Shown here: piece by piece, positions 28,452 to 37,383 of the stretch
Layout of the letters: every line of letters starts with the position of its first letter
Position numbering within the stretch: the stretch's first letter is position 1
NCBI RefSeq assembly: GCF_039536245.1
Contig: NZ_BAAAYN010000041.1
Coordinates: forward strand, 30,904-94,903
Length of the DNA: 64,000 nucleotides
Source of the DNA: Cryptosporangium minutisporangium
GTDB taxonomy: Bacteria; Actinomycetota; Actinomycetes; Mycobacteriales; Cryptosporangiaceae
Reading direction: 5' to 3'
Position numbers and translations under genes: made by a program
Notes under the pieces: model-generated
What the model saw: the letters and a program-made list of their open reading frames with translations, nothing else
Told to the model about the DNA's origin: nothing
The model's database searches: none

Positions 28452-30446
28452 ATGGAATATCGAGCGCGGACCCCACTCAAGGCCGTCGTCCCGCTGAGCC
28501 CGCCACCGCATCGCGGTAGGCGTGAGGCTCGAGCGACGCGGAGTTGCTACCGGATCCACCAGGGCGTCTGCGCACTCGGAGAGAGGCGAAGACCCCTGAA
28601 TACCCACATTTCACCCGACGTCGAACCGGCGTCCGATAACGCGCTGGCCGACGAAGACGCGCCCAGCGCCGTCGAGCTCGAGCACGCGGTGACCGGTGCC
28701 CCCGAAGACGAGCCGATCGAGGAGCTGACCGCCACCAAGCCGGTGAGCGAGCAGAACCCGCTCTTCGCCGACCTCGGCGTCCGGCCGGAGACGGTCGAGG
28801 CGCTGGCCGCGGCCGGCATCACCCGCGCGTTCGCGATCCAGGAGCTCACGCTTCCGATCGCGCTCGCGGGCAACGACCTGATCGGGCAGGCCCGTACCGG
28901 CACCGGCAAAACGCTGGGCTTCGGAATTCCGCTGCTGCAGCGGATCCAGGCGCCCGGCGAGGGCGACCGGTCGGCGACCGGCGCTCCGCAGGCTCTCGTC
29001 GTGGTTCCGACCCGCGAGCTCTGCGTCCAGGTCACGCGTGACCTCGCCGCCGCCGGTAAGACCCGCGGCATCCGCGTCCTGTCCGTCTACGGCGGGCGCG
29101 CGTACGAACCGCAGATCGGCGCGCTGAAGAACGGCGTCGAGGTCGTCATCGGTACGCCGGGACGGCTGCTCGACCTGGTCGAGCAGCGGCACCTGCAGCT
29201 CGGCGCGGTGTCGATCCTGGTCCTCGACGAGGCGGACGAGATGCTCGACCTGGGCTTCCTGCCCGACATCGAGCGCATCCTCGCGACGATCCCGACCGCG
29301 CGGCAGACGATGCTGTTCAGCGCAACGATGCCCGGCCCGATCGTGGCCCTGGCCCGCCACTTCATGCGGCAGCCGGTGCACATCCGGGCCGAGGAGCCGG
29401 ACGCCGGCCGTACGGTGCCGGAGACCGCCCAGCACATCTACCGTGCGCACGCGCTGGACAAGGCCGAGATGCTCGCCCGCATCCTGCAGGCCCGCGACCG
29501 GGGCTTGACGATGGTCTTCTGCCGCACCAAGCGCACCGCGCAGAAGGTCGCCGACGACCTGGAAGAGCGCGGTTTCGCCGCCGCCGCCGTGCACGGTGAC
29601 CTCGGTCAGGGTGCCCGCGAGCAGGCGCTCCGGGCGTTCCGCTCGGGCAAGGTCGACGTCCTGGTCGCGACCGACGTCGCCGCGCGCGGCATCGACGTCA
29701 CCGGCGTCACCCACGTCATCAACTACCAGTGCCCCGAGGACGAGAAGACCTACCTGCACCGGATCGGTCGTACCGGCCGGGCCGGAGCGGACGGCGTCGC
29801 GGTCACGTTCGTCGACTGGGACGAGCTGACCCGCTGGAAGATGATCAACACGGCGCTCGACCTGCCGTTCGCCGACCCGCCCGAGACGTACTCGACCTCC
29901 GATCACCTGCTCGCCGAGCTGGACATCCCGGCCGAGGCGACCGGGGTTCTGCCCCGCAAGGAGCGGACCAGGGCCGGGCTCGACGCCGAAGAGGTCGAGG
30001 ACCTCGGCGAGACCGGCGGCAAGAAGCCCAAGCGCACCCCCCGGGTGCGGCGGCGGGCCGACACCGACCAGGAGACACCGGTCGACGAGAGCGGTGACAC
30101 CGACGACGCGGAGTTGGCGGCCCGGCGCCGTACCCGGCCCCGGCGGCGCACCCGCGGTGGCGAACTGCTGAGCACGACCCCGCTACCGGAGGGCGCCACC
30201 GACGAGGAGGCTCCCGGCGCGGTCGCGACGATCGCGCCGCCCCTGTTCATCCCCGCCGAGGACGACGCCAAGCCCGTCGACGAGTTCCGCTCGGTCGACG
30301 ACGACGCGGACCAGCCCGCCGCCGAGGACGAGGACGGCGCGGCACCGCGGCGTCTCCGCCGGCGTCGCGGCGGTACCGCGCGTGCCCGGCGTCCGGGCGG
30401 CGACGAGTCCGCCGACGCACCGGCTGACGCGTCCGCGGCCGAGTAG
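28452..30446 (+). CDS. DEAD-box RNA helicase (RhlE/CsdA type)
   Basis: Up to 664 residues. All core motifs are intact: ARTGTGKT (I), PTREL (Ia), LDEADEMLDLGF (II), FSATMP (III) and RIGRTGRAG (VI), with the Q-motif before residue 140. The C-terminal 170 residues are charged, with RRRTRPRRRTRGG and RRRRGGTARARR basic tails for RNA binding. The role is RNA remodelling in ribosome assembly or decay. The start is uncertain: the ATG at 28452 adds about 48 Arg-rich, unconserved residues, whereas a CTG at 28596 preceded by GAGAGG would begin at NTHISPDVEP. The 254 bp upstream hold no other gene and must contain the divergent promoters. Confidence 0.9.
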   Translation: MEYRARTPLKAVVPLSPPPHRGRREARATRSCYRIHQGVCALGERRRPLNTHISPDVEPASDNALADEDAPSAVELEHAVTGAPEDEPIEELTATKPVSEQNPLFADLGVRPETVEALAAAGITRAFAIQELTLPIALAGNDLIGQARTGTGKTLGFGIPLLQRIQAPGEGDRSATGAPQALVVVPTRELCVQVTRDLAAAGKTRGIRVLSVYGGRAYEPQIGALKNGVEVVIGTPGRLLDLVEQRHLQLGAVSILVLDEADEMLDLGFLPDIERILATIPTARQTMLFSATMPGPIVALARHFMRQPVHIRAEEPDAGRTVPETAQHIYRAHALDKAEMLARILQARDRGLTMVFCRTKRTAQKVADDLEERGFAAAAVHGDLGQGAREQALRAFRSGKVDVLVATDVAARGIDVTGVTHVINYQCPEDEKTYLHRIGRTGRAGADGVAVTFVDWDELTRWKMINTALDLPFADPPETYSTSDHLLAELDIPAEATGVLPRKERTRAGLDAEEVEDLGETGGKKPKRTPRVRRRADTDQETPVDESGDTDDAELAARRRTRPRRRTRGGELLSTTPLPEGATDEEAPGAVATIAPPLFIPAEDDAKPVDEFRSVDDDADQPAAEDEDGAAPRRLRRRRGGTARARRPGGDESADAPADASAAE

Positions 30447-30450
30447 TCCG

Positions 30451-30891
30451 ATGACGGCGACCGGTCCTCGGCATCCGGGTGGGCCCCTGCATCCGAGTGG
30501 GCCGATGCATCCGGGCGGCCCGATCACGGGTGTGAACGGCTGGGCCGCCCCGGACGGCTCCGCGGACGACACCGCCTGGCGCCGTCCGACGGATTCGACG
30601 ACCGCGGTCGAGTCGAGGTCCGGCAAGCCGGGCGGAGCGACGGCGATCCCCCCGCAGTACCAGGGGCCGCCGCGCATGCACCGACCGTCGGTGGCGGTGG
30701 GGTGGGGCCCGGTGATCACATCGGGCCCGACGCCACGTGCGCTGCCGTACCAGGACCACGAGGCGCTGGACCGCGAGGACGCTCAGGCTCGGGCTGTCAC
30801 GGTCGGCGTCGGCGTGCTGACGCTCGTCGTCCTGTTCCTGCTGCTGTTGATGATGGTCATCCGGGCCGGTACGACCACCGGCGTCGCCTGA
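30451..30891 (+). CDS. small proline-rich single-pass membrane protein
   Basis: 146 residues, not recognised. The N-terminal 95 residues are Pro/Gly-rich with HPGGPLHPSGPMHPGG repeats; the C-terminus has one membrane helix (VLTLVVLFLLLLMMVI) and a short tail. It starts four bases after the helicase stop and is probably co-transcribed. It is likely tail-anchored with the proline-rich part in the cytoplasm. Confidence 0.7.
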   Translation: MTATGPRHPGGPLHPSGPMHPGGPITGVNGWAAPDGSADDTAWRRPTDSTTAVESRSGKPGGATAIPPQYQGPPRMHRPSVAVGWGPVITSGPTPRALPYQDHEALDREDAQARAVTVGVGVLTLVVLFLLLLMMVIRAGTTTGVA

Positions 30892-30911
30892 CCGTCAGCG
30901 GTCGGGCCCGG

Positions 30912-31454
30912 TCATCCGCGGCCCGACCAGGTCATCCGCGCGCCGGTGTCGCCTGCCCGTACCACCGAGACGGCGGCACCGACGGCGGTGGCGAGCAACG
31001 CGACCGAGAGCACGACCGAGACGACGGTCAGTACGGTCGAACCGCTACTACTGCGCGGCTGCTCGCCGACCATCGACCACTGGTCGCGCTGGTCGTACTG
31101 GTCGTGGACCGGGGTCTGCGCGCGGCTGGTCCGGACCCGCTCGACGATGACGAGGACGACCGCGACGACGGCGAGCAGCACCGCCATGTTGCGGGTGTCG
31201 AGGCCGAAGCCGCCGTGCTCCTCCACGTCCGGCGTCACCCCGAGATACCGCGCGAGTCGGTCGCCGGTCTCGGCCGCGACGACCGACGCTCCGGCGCCGG
31301 AAACCGCGCTGAGTACCAGGACCCAGCCGACCTTCGACCGCAGCCGCGGCACCAGGACGTAGGCGAACGCGGCGAGTACCGCGATCGGCACCAGCACGAC
31401 CGCCGCATGGACCACCAACGGGTGGGCCGGCAGGTCGAACACTCTCTCGAACAC
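30912..31454 (-). CDS. DUF2231 membrane protein
   Basis: 180 residues with about four membrane helices. FDLPAHPLVVHAAVVLVPIAVLAA at the N-terminus is the hallmark of DUF2231 (HP-x-VH motif). GDRLARYLGVTPDVEEHGG lies in the loop. The GTG at 31454 has GGAGG five bases upstream, so the long upstream frame to 31949 is not used. Function unknown; it is convergent with the proline-rich protein. Confidence 0.85.
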   Translation of the reverse strand: MFERVFDLPAHPLVVHAAVVLVPIAVLAAFAYVLVPRLRSKVGWVLVLSAVSGAGASVVAAETGDRLARYLGVTPDVEEHGGFGLDTRNMAVLLAVVAVVLVIVERVRTSRAQTPVHDQYDQRDQWSMVGEQPRSSSGSTVLTVVSVVLSVALLATAVGAAVSVVRAGDTGARMTWSGRG

Positions 31455-31576
31455 GGTGACCTCCGCAACGGCGTGACAGCCGTACCCTAGTGCGACAGGT
31501 GGGCACCTGTGCAGGCTCGGATGAGCACTAGCCACACGGAGAACACGAGCAACAGGTTCGGGAGCACACTGGGACG

Positions 31577-32470
31577 GTGACTCAGATCGCCCCCCACCGT
31601 GCCACCCGCGTCGATTTTCCCGGTCCCGGCTTCCCCGTCGCCGGCTGGGACGCGTCACCTCCCACCGGAAGCCGCCGTGGCACCGCTCTGTTCGTTCCCG
31701 GCTACACCGGGAGCAAGGAAGACTTCGCGCCGCTGGTCGACCCGCTGACCGACGCCGGGTACCGCGTCGTCGCGATCGACCAGCCAGGTCAGTTCGAGTC
31801 GCCCGGTCCCGACTCGCCGCTGGGCTACACGGTCGCCTGGTTGGCCGAGGTCGTCCGGGCGGTCGCCGCGGCCCTCGACGACGGCCCGGTCCATCTGGTC
31901 GGCCACTCCTTCGGCGGTCTGGTCTCCCGGGGCGCCGTGCTCGCAGCACCCGGCGACTTCCGGTCGCTCACGCTGCTCTGCTCGGGTCCGGAGGCGATCC
32001 TCGGCGCTCGACGCGACCGGATGGCCCGGCTCGAGGCGCTGCTGCCGCTCGGCATGGCCGCGGTGTACGACGCGGTCGAGGAGGGCGCCCGCCTCGACCC
32101 GAAGTGGCGCGAGGCGTCCCCCGAGCTCAAGGCGTTCCTGAAGAAGCGGTTCATCGCGTCCTCGGCGGCCGGCCTGCGAGGCATGGGCGACGCGCTGGGG
32201 TCGGAGCCGGACCGCACCGCCGACCTCGCGGCGACCGGCGTACCGCTGCTGGTCTGCTACGGCGAGCACGACGACGCTTGGCTGCCGCCGGTGCAGGCCG
32301 ACATGGCACGCCGGCTCGGCGCGCGGCACGTGGTGATCCAGCGGGCCGCTCACTCACCGGCGATCGAGAACACGGCCGAGACGGTATTCGCGCTGGAGCG
32401 GTTCTGGACCGCCGTGGACGGTGACGAACGGGCGGTTTCGACGTCCGCGGTGCACACTGAGAGTCAGTGA
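31577..32470 (+). CDS. alpha/beta hydrolase
   Basis: 297 residues. VPGYTGSKEDF is the oxyanion loop, GHSFGG the nucleophile elbow, YGEHDDAWLP the acid turn and RAAHSPAIEN the catalytic histidine, so the triad is complete. The start GTG lies six bases after a CACACT hexamer, possibly leaderless. Its stop is 29 bp before the start of the MpaB-type gene, so the two are likely one operon. Confidence 0.87.
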   Translation: MTQIAPHRATRVDFPGPGFPVAGWDASPPTGSRRGTALFVPGYTGSKEDFAPLVDPLTDAGYRVVAIDQPGQFESPGPDSPLGYTVAWLAEVVRAVAAALDDGPVHLVGHSFGGLVSRGAVLAAPGDFRSLTLLCSGPEAILGARRDRMARLEALLPLGMAAVYDAVEEGARLDPKWREASPELKAFLKKRFIASSAAGLRGMGDALGSEPDRTADLAATGVPLLVCYGEHDDAWLPPVQADMARRLGARHVVIQRAAHSPAIENTAETVFALERFWTAVDGDERAVSTSAVHTESQ

Positions 32471-32496
32471 TCGGGGTACCGACTATTGGAGGACCG

Positions 32497-33357
32497 ATGG
32501 TGATCTCCGACCTCGGCCTGTACGGCCCGGAGAGCGTCACCTGGCGGATCCACGCGGACCCGTCGATCGCGGTCGGTGGATTGCGGGCGCTGCTGCTCCA
32601 GGCACTGCACCCGGTCGCGATGGCGGGTGTCTCGGCGAACTCCGGGTACCGCCAGGACCCGTGGGGACGCCTGCTGCGCACGACCGAGTTCGTGGCGACC
32701 ACCACGTTCGGTACCGCGTCGGCCGCCGAGGAGGCCGCCGGCCGGGTCCGCCGCCTGCACCGGCGGCTCACCGCGGTGGACCCCGACACCGGTGAGGCCC
32801 ATCCGGTGGACGATCCCTCGCTGCTGCTCTGGGTGCACTGCTGCGAGGTGGATTCGTTCCTCTACGCCGCGCGGCGGGGAGGTCTCCGGCTGTCCGACGC
32901 CGACGCCGATCGGTACCTCGCCGAGCAGGTACGCCAGGCTCGCCTGATCGGCCTGACGCCGGACGCGGTCGATGTCCCGCGCACGACGACCGAGCTCGCC
33001 GCCTACTTCGACGAGATGCGGCCGCGGCTTCGGGCCACCCGGCCGGCTTACGAGGGGCTGAAGCTGCTGAGCGCACCGCCGATGCGGTGGTGGGTGCGCT
33101 GGGCGACGCCGGCGGCGCCGAGTTGGGGCGCGCTGGTCGCGATGGGGTTCGGGCTGTTGCCGAGCTGGGCCAAGCGGATGTACACGCACCTGCCCGCGCT
33201 GCCCGGCAGCGAGATGACGGCGGTGGCGAGCCTGCGGGCACTCCGCACCGCGGTGCTCGCGCTGCCGGCGTCGGTGCGGGAAGGGCCGCAGCTCAAAGCC
33301 GCCCGCGCCCGCGTCGCCGCCGTCCCCATCCGCCGCCTAGAGGCTCTTCCCGCGTAG
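32497..33357 (+). CDS. MpaB-family oxygenase (DUF2236)
   Basis: 286 residues of the MpaB/latex-clearing-protein superfamily, which bind heme b. LLLQALHPVAMAGVSANSGYRQDPWGRLLRT carries the conserved His and Arg (residues 34-60 region), and LLWVHCCEVDSFLYA holds a second His expected to be a heme ligand. The ATG at 32497 has GGAGG five bases upstream; the earlier GTG at 32467 overlaps the hydrolase stop and is less likely. Function in actinomycetes is oxidative, with substrate unknown. An intergenic repeat begins at its stop codon. Confidence 0.87.
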   Translation: MVISDLGLYGPESVTWRIHADPSIAVGGLRALLLQALHPVAMAGVSANSGYRQDPWGRLLRTTEFVATTTFGTASAAEEAAGRVRRLHRRLTAVDPDTGEAHPVDDPSLLLWVHCCEVDSFLYAARRGGLRLSDADADRYLAEQVRQARLIGLTPDAVDVPRTTTELAAYFDEMRPRLRATRPAYEGLKLLSAPPMRWWVRWATPAAPSWGALVAMGFGLLPSWAKRMYTHLPALPGSEMTAVASLRALRTAVLALPASVREGPQLKAARARVAAVPIRRLEALPA

Positions 33358-33522
33358 TGCACGGCCCGCCCAGGGGCGAGCCTGACAGGCGAGCGCGAGG
33401 CCTTGAGACCACCCAAGGTCGAGCCCCGCGGAAGCCGCCTCGCGCGGCGCCCGACAGCGGCGGGTCCGTGTTCGCTGCGGCCTCGCGCTCGAATGCCAGC
33501 CTCGTCCTGGACGGGCTCCAGG
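33355..33522 (+). repeat. long hairpin repeat, copy A
   Basis: Starts on the TAG stop of the MpaB gene with TGCACGGCCCGCC and ends CGTCCTGGACGGGCTCCAGG. Its ends are inverted repeats of each other and its core has nested inverted repeats. GAGCCTGAC and AAGGTCGAG recur in copy C. It fills the 189-bp gap between two convergent genes. Confidence 0.8.
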
Positions 33523-33546
33523 TCCGTACGAAGCGACGGGCGGACC

Positions 33547-34386
33547 TTAGGGCTGGGTGGGTATGGCCGCCCACGGGTCCTTTGGCGGAGCTGCGGCTTG
33601 GCCTTCCGGGCAGTGGCGGCGGAAGTCGCACCACGAGCACCGGGGCCCTGGCGCCGGCGGGAACGCCTCGTCGGCGGACGCCCCACCGTCCTTGAAGCGC
33701 GTCTCCGCCTCGACCGCGTCGGCCGCGGTCTGTTCCGCCCGCCTCAGGTGGCGCTGGAGCCGCTCCGGCGTGTGCACGTGGGTGTAGACCTCCCCCGCGC
33801 TCAGGTGGTGCAGCTCGACGCGCTGGCAGGGCCGGCGCAACGTCCGTGCCGCCGCCAACGCGTAGAGCGCCAACGCCTGCGAGCCCGCGGCGTCCTGTTC
33901 GGAGAGCGCCGCCCGCCCGGTCTTGTAGTCGACCACCACCGGCTCGCCGTTCCGATCGTCGAGCCGGTCGATCCGTCCGGAGATCGCGAGCGTCTCGGTG
34001 CGCATCGCCACCGTCCGCTCCAACCCGAACGGCTCGGCGTCGGGGTCGACCGTCGACAGGTAACTCTCCAGCCAGCCCACCGCGAGTTGCTTGGCCGTCG
34101 CCTGCTGCTCGGCGTCCCGGTAGCCGTCGGAGATCCAGGCCTCGTTCAGCAGCGTCCGGCTCGCCTCCGGCGTCCGCCGCTGCCGGGGCAGCAACCACCA
34201 CGACCGCAGCGCGTTGTGCACGCTCGCACCGAGCGCGTTGTGCGCCCACGGCGCACCCTTCGGCGGCGACGGTCGGTCGACGTAGCTCATCCGGTACCGA
34301 CGCGGGCACTCGGCGAAAGCCGCCAGTTTGGACGGCGTGCAGGCGTAGAGGCGGGTGGGCATCCCGGCCAGACCAAGCTGTTCCAT
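33547..34386 (-). CDS. RecB/Cas4-like PD-(D/E)XK nuclease with iron-sulfur site
   Basis: 279 residues. The nuclease core is SGRIDRLDDR followed by VVVDYKTGRA, preceded by a helix with HNALRSWW. One cysteine near the N-terminus (AECPRRYRMSY) and three near the C-terminus (CSWCDFRRHC) give the four-cysteine iron-sulfur pattern of Cas4 and AddB nucleases. No helicase part is present and no CRISPR genes are nearby. The ATG at 34386 has AAGGA nine bases upstream. It follows the PHP gene by 71 bp on the same strand. A DNA-repair role is likely. Confidence 0.88.
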   Translation of the reverse strand: MEQLGLAGMPTRLYACTPSKLAAFAECPRRYRMSYVDRPSPPKGAPWAHNALGASVHNALRSWWLLPRQRRTPEASRTLLNEAWISDGYRDAEQQATAKQLAVGWLESYLSTVDPDAEPFGLERTVAMRTETLAISGRIDRLDDRNGEPVVVDYKTGRAALSEQDAAGSQALALYALAAARTLRRPCQRVELHHLSAGEVYTHVHTPERLQRHLRRAEQTAADAVEAETRFKDGGASADEAFPPAPGPRCSWCDFRRHCPEGQAAAPPKDPWAAIPTQP

Positions 34387-34457
34387 TACCACCCATCCTT
34401 CCACTGGAGCACAGCCTCCCACGGCGCACCGACAGAACCCGAGGCGCGTGTGGACAG

Positions 34458-35339
34458 CTAGGGCTTGGGCAGCGGCCACTGGTCGCGGGCCGTGACCGGC
34501 GCCGCGCCGGTCGCGCGGGAGATCAGTTCCTCGTAGACCTCCGGACGCGTGGTGTGCTCACCGAGCCCCACCGTCTTGTTCGTCCCGTGGAAGTCGCTGG
34601 ATCCGGTGGTCAACAGACCGAGATCGGCGGCGATCCCGGACAACGCCGCCCGCTCGGAGGCGTCGTGGTCCGGGTGATCGATCTCCAGACCGGTCAGGCC
34701 GGCGGCGGCGAGCTCGGCGAACACGTCGTCGTCGATCACCCGTCCCCGCTTGGACGCCTTGGGATGGGCCAGCACGCTGACGCCGCCCGCTCCGCGGACC
34801 AGGCGCAGCGCGTCCAGCACCTCGAGGTCGCGCTTCGGCACCCGGTACCGCGCCCCCAGCCACTCCGACCGGAACGCCGTCGGCACGTCGGCCACCACAC
34901 CGGCGGCGACCAGCGCCTGAGCGACGTGCGGACGGCCCACCGGCGCACCGTCGGCGATCGCCAACACGTCCTGCCACGTGATCGGCGCCCCGTCGGCCAC
35001 GAGCATGCCGACCATCTCCTCCGCCCGGGTGAGGCGGGACGCCCGGAGCATCGCCCGCTGGGCGGCGAACGCCGGCTCGGTGGGGTCGAACAGGTACGCG
35101 AGCAGGTGCAGGCTGATCGACCAGCCGTTCTCGAGCTCCCAGAGGCAGGACAGCTCCGCACCGGGCACGAGTACCAGGCCGGGTGGCAGCGCCTCGATCG
35201 CCGGCCGCCACCCCGCCGTCGTGTCGTGATCGGTCAGCGCGACGACGTCGAGCCCGGCCTCCACCGCGTCGACGACCAGCTGGGCCGGGCGTACCGTGCC
35301 GTCGCTCGCCGTCGAGTGCGTATGCAGGTCGATGCGCAT
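34458..35339 (-). CDS. PHP-domain phosphoesterase (RNase AM/TrpH-like)
   Basis: 293 residues. Metal-binding motifs of the PHP fold appear in order: DLHTHSTASDG, LTDHD, PGAELSC, LAHPKA and SSDFHG. This set matches the TrpH/RNase AM branch, which hydrolyses 3',5'-nucleoside bisphosphates and trims RNA 5' ends. It is the first gene of a pair with the Cas4-like nuclease. The 135-bp gap upstream to the PH-domain gene holds no gene. Confidence 0.9.
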   Translation of the reverse strand: MRIDLHTHSTASDGTVRPAQLVVDAVEAGLDVVALTDHDTTAGWRPAIEALPPGLVLVPGAELSCLWELENGWSISLHLLAYLFDPTEPAFAAQRAMLRASRLTRAEEMVGMLVADGAPITWQDVLAIADGAPVGRPHVAQALVAAGVVADVPTAFRSEWLGARYRVPKRDLEVLDALRLVRGAGGVSVLAHPKASKRGRVIDDDVFAELAAAGLTGLEIDHPDHDASERAALSGIAADLGLLTTGSSDFHGTNKTVGLGEHTTRPEVYEELISRATGAAPVTARDQWPLPKP

Positions 35340-35474
35340 GGACGGCGGGCCTCACGAACTCCGACAGACGGACGATGCCGGGCACGGACGTGCCCAGACG
35401 TCACCCTAGTACTGCACGTCGGAAGCCCGTCGGGGCGGATGCGTGCCGACCGCGGGGGCCGGTGACCGCACGCG

Positions 35475-36227
35475 TCAGTCGCCCTCGTCGCCGACCGCCA
35501 GCATCTCGTCGGGGTCGTACATGACCTGGCAGAAGAGCAGGTACAGCTCGTTCGGGTACGGCAGCGGGGCGATCTCCCGCAGCGCCTGGTCCTGCCCCGC
35601 GGACTCCAGGACGAACGTGCCGTAGTTGAGGACCCGGCCGAGCGGGCTCTGCTGGTAAGCCATGTCGGTCACCCGGGCCAGCGGCATCATCGCGACCTTG
35701 CGGGTCACGATGCCCTCGATCAGCATCACCCGCTTGTCGGTGAGCACGAACTTGTCGAAGTACCAGTCGCCGATCTTGTAGCCGGCCGCGATCAGCAGCG
35801 CCAGCCAGAGCAGCGTCGCAGCGCCGGCGACGTACGGAACGTTCTGCATCGCCCCGACGAGGTAGCCGAGCAGCAGCGTGCCGGCGGCGAGCGCGAGCAG
35901 CCAGCGGATCACGTGGATCCAGTGCCGACGCCATTCGCCGCAGTACCGCTCGCTGTCGAACAGGTACTGCGCGACGTGCCGCGTCGGCTCCAGTTGCGGC
36001 CGGTACGGCCGGGGCGGAGGAGGCGGGGCCGGAGCGGCGGTCGGGGGTGCGGGCGGCGGCGGACGACCGGCCGACGGATCCGGTGCCGGCGGTGGAGGCG
36101 GGCCGGGCGGGTCGTCGTCGGTCTGAACCGGCGTGATGCCGAGCCCGACCGGCGGCGGGTCGTGCAGCGTACGACGACCGAGATCGCGCTCCGGGCTCGA
36201 CCCGGCGCCTGGGTCGTCTGCGGCCAT
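35475..36227 (-). CDS. membrane protein with bacterial PH domain
   Basis: 250 residues. The first 80 are Pro-rich and disordered, then two membrane helices (WLLALAAGTLLLGYLVGAM and AGAATLLWLALLIAAGY), then a PH-like domain starting DKFVLTDKRVMLIEGIVTRKVAMMPLARVTDM, the bPH_2 signature. The C-terminal EMLAVGDEGD is acidic. Function unknown; related proteins sit in the membrane with the PH domain inside. Confidence 0.85.
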   Translation of the reverse strand: MAADDPGAGSSPERDLGRRTLHDPPPVGLGITPVQTDDDPPGPPPPPAPDPSAGRPPPPAPPTAAPAPPPPPRPYRPQLEPTRHVAQYLFDSERYCGEWRRHWIHVIRWLLALAAGTLLLGYLVGAMQNVPYVAGAATLLWLALLIAAGYKIGDWYFDKFVLTDKRVMLIEGIVTRKVAMMPLARVTDMAYQQSPLGRVLNYGTFVLESAGQDQALREIAPLPYPNELYLLFCQVMYDPDEMLAVGDEGD

Positions 36228-36392
36228 CGCGCACCTCCACGGGGGGACGGAAGTGGACTACCGGGTGCTGTTGATGCTGTACCCGGCGTCGAGGACTTTA
36301 AGGAACCTCTTCCGGTCCGGCTCACCGCGGTTCGCCTACCTGGAGTGGCAGCCCTGGGCGGCGAACGGGCGAACCGAGCCTGAACAAGTTCC

Positions 36393-36545
36393 TTAGAACA
36401 CGTTGGACACGAACGTCCCGAACCCGGTCGCGATGTCACGCAAGCCTTCGCCGAGCGAACGCAGTAAGTTGGCGGCGTCTCCCGGTTGGGTCACGATGTA
36501 GAACACGAAAAATGCAACCGCGATCCAACTCAGGGCCTTTTTCAC
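36393..36545 (-). CDS. 50-residue membrane protein (KKALSWIAVAFFVFYIV family)
   Basis: A small gene below most ORF cut-offs. The GTG at 36545 starts KKALSWIAVAFFVFYIVTQP, one membrane helix, followed by an amphipathic tail (AANLLRSLGEGLRDIATGFG) ending SNVF. GGGAGG lies ten bases upstream. The short hydrophobic start followed by a P-rich turn and a weakly amphipathic helix resembles a small protein I recall as common in actinomycetes. Function unknown; the orientation is the same as the PH-domain gene. Confidence 0.72.
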   Translation of the reverse strand: MKKALSWIAVAFFVFYIVTQPGDAANLLRSLGEGLRDIATGFGTFVSNVF

Positions 36546-36631
36546 TGCAGCCCTACCTCCCGCTCGGCAATGAACGCCGTTCTACCATCGCGGGCAAGCC
36601 GGAGCGAACATACGCAGGCCGTGTCGGCGGG

Positions 36632-37294
36632 TCAGCTGACTCCTTCCTCCGGTGGTCCCCATTGAAGGTACGGCGAGAGCGCCCCGAACGGCAACGGACC
36701 TGGTAGCCCATCGCGACCGTCCTGCAACACAAAGTGTTCGGCGAACACGTAACCGGCCTCCCCCGGCCACGCGACGGCCCAGAGCCACATACCCTTGGCC
36801 TCACCGACGTACGCGCAACGGTCGCGCTCCGTGTCGATCGACCACAGCGGTGTGGGGTGCCCGGCGGCCACCACTTTGGCGTGCGCGTTCGTATCGAGCA
36901 GCCCGCCGCAGAGCATCTCGCCCGCGTCCAGACCGGACAGGCCCGCGAACCGCGCCCCCAGCCCCACACCCGGCTCCTCGGCCACCAGGACGACGTCGGC
37001 GACACCGCCCAGCGGCGCCGGTCCGGTACAGGCCACCGCCGTGGCGACGATCGGACGCCGATCGTCCCCGGCCCAGGCGAGCCCGGTGATCGTCCAGTCG
37101 GGCAGCATCGGCCAGGGCAGCCAGACCGGCACCCCGGCGTCCACCCGGACGGCGTCCAGCACGTCCGTGCCGAGCTGGCGGGCGACGTGCAGCGGCGGCA
37201 CGGCCCCGTGCACAGCGCAGCGCCAATCGCTGCTCATGAGATCCGGGGCGCGGACCACACGCGCGCAGCGCGGACAACAAGACGGTGATGACAC
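36632..37294 (-). CDS. DUF6758-like protein with zinc ribbon
   Basis: 220 residues. The N-terminus has CCPRCARVV then SSDWRCAVHG, a CxxC...C zinc-ribbon-like arrangement, followed by a domain with LPWPMLPDWTITGLAWAGDD and GPAPLGGVADVVLVAEEPGVGLG. This is the layout of the uncharacterised actinomycete family I know as DUF6758. The GTG at 37294 starts just before the zinc ribbon; an upstream start at 37330 is possible. Function unknown. Confidence 0.75.
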   Translation of the reverse strand: MSSPSCCPRCARVVRAPDLMSSDWRCAVHGAVPPLHVARQLGTDVLDAVRVDAGVPVWLPWPMLPDWTITGLAWAGDDRRPIVATAVACTGPAPLGGVADVVLVAEEPGVGLGARFAGLSGLDAGEMLCGGLLDTNAHAKVVAAGHPTPLWSIDTERDRCAYVGEAKGMWLWAVAWPGEAGYVFAEHFVLQDGRDGLPGPLPFGALSPYLQWGPPEEGVS

Positions 37295-37383
37295 ACGGCA
37301 ACCGTCCGCCCTCAGACCGTGTCCCGTCAAGACCTGACACGATCGGACAATTCAGTCTGATTCTCTCAGCGGTACCGCAGGGC

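Noticed and set aside
33293..34429. 378-residue minus-strand ORF over the Cas4-like gene
   Set aside because: Arg/Gly/Ala-rich shadow frame without domain motifs.
36253..36396. 47-residue ORF on the plus strand between the PH-domain gene and the small membrane protein
   Set aside because: It has a purine-rich stretch before its GTG but no recognisable family, hydrophobic pattern or conserved neighbour; left out.
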